Source: Megasphaera sp. MJR8396C
GTDB lineage: Bacteria > Bacillota > Negativicutes > Veillonellales > Megasphaeraceae
Assembly: GCF_001546855.1 (NCBI RefSeq)
Contig: NZ_KQ958184.1
Coordinates: forward strand, 1 to 60,191
DNA: 60,191 bases
Reading direction: 5' to 3'
The notes beneath the pieces are model-generated. The model was not told where the DNA came from and made no database searches. It was given only the letters and a program-made list of their open reading frames with translations. Both the position numbers and the translations under genes were made by a program. Positions 60,108 to 60,191 of this stretch are shown here, one piece after another (within the stretch, counting starts at the first letter, position 1; each line of letters starts with the position of its first letter).

Positions 60108-60191
60108 CTCGTCACGACGAGTTATACATAGATCTAGAAAATTCCAACCACTTGGATGACCCAATGGTTTTTATATAAAAGGAGAGACCCT
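60108..60191 (+). other. Start of a third repeat-protein unit, cut by the window end
   Basis: The spacer after copy 2 repeats CTCGT-CACG-ACGAG (60108-60121) and AACCA (60146-60150) / TGGTT (60165-60169), and ends with AAAAGGAGAG. With the 394-bp period, a third start codon is expected at about 60195, just beyond the window. Confidence 0.6.

Overview
The window looks like a chromosomal segment of a diderm Firmicute of the Negativicutes (Veillonellaceae, most like Megasphaera). This is inferred from gene content and not from a database search. Firmicute-type gene order and T-box leaders occur together with outer-envelope genes: a YadA-like trimeric autotransporter, two SLH-domain proteins and an RseC-like protein. 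Coding regions are moderately GC-rich, while several intergenic regions are strongly AT-rich.

Layout. 1-8.2 kb: TerC-like membrane protein, tRNA-Pro and tRNA-Ser, a TetR regulator gene broken by an in-frame amber codon opposite a metallo-hydrolase, then a Firmicute-type housekeeping run (rpmE, DUF1385, prfA, prmC, Sua5, rpiB, upp). 8.2-10.9 kb: metY-metA operon on the minus strand behind a Met T-box. 11-18 kb: rplM-rpsI, iron alcohol dehydrogenase, two-lobed U32 protein, mutS2. 18-24 kb: small redox proteins, a PaaG-like crotonase, and a MocR regulator divergent from a YbaK deacylase, with one operator/promoter design shared between the crotonase and MocR/YbaK promoters; then a sirtuin and an HD hydrolase. 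24-30 kb: amino-acid symporter, T-box ileS, sstT. 30-33 kb: flavin reductase, then a MarR-thioesterase-Old Yellow Enzyme cluster with the same palindrome in front of each gene. 33-36 kb: DUF1858 protein, anchored phosphatase, T-box trpS. 36-39.4 kb: trimeric autotransporter followed by an AT-rich kilobase. 39.4-43.6 kb: nfeD-floA membrane operon with a possible 78-codon coupling ORF. 43.8-51.7 kb: phosphoesterase, asparaginase, paired SLH proteins, a large membrane-anchored protein of unknown function, galU. 51.7-56 kb: RseC, DUF2939-like protein, nucleoside kinase, DUF177-rpmF. 56-60.2 kb: LysR regulator, an array of near-identical ~172-bp promoter/leader repeats, a mini-protein/flavodoxin/cupin/exported CMD operon, and a tandem family of small secreted repeat proteins that continues past the window end.

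The least explained parts are the four-promoter array at 57.0-57.6 kb and its redox operon, the tandem secreted repeat proteins at the right edge, and two local regulons (MocR and MarR) whose operators can be read directly. No CRISPR array, prophage, transposase or rRNA gene was seen. Housekeeping calls are secure. Starts were moved inward wherever a ribosome-binding site clearly favoured an internal codon; these choices are stated per gene.
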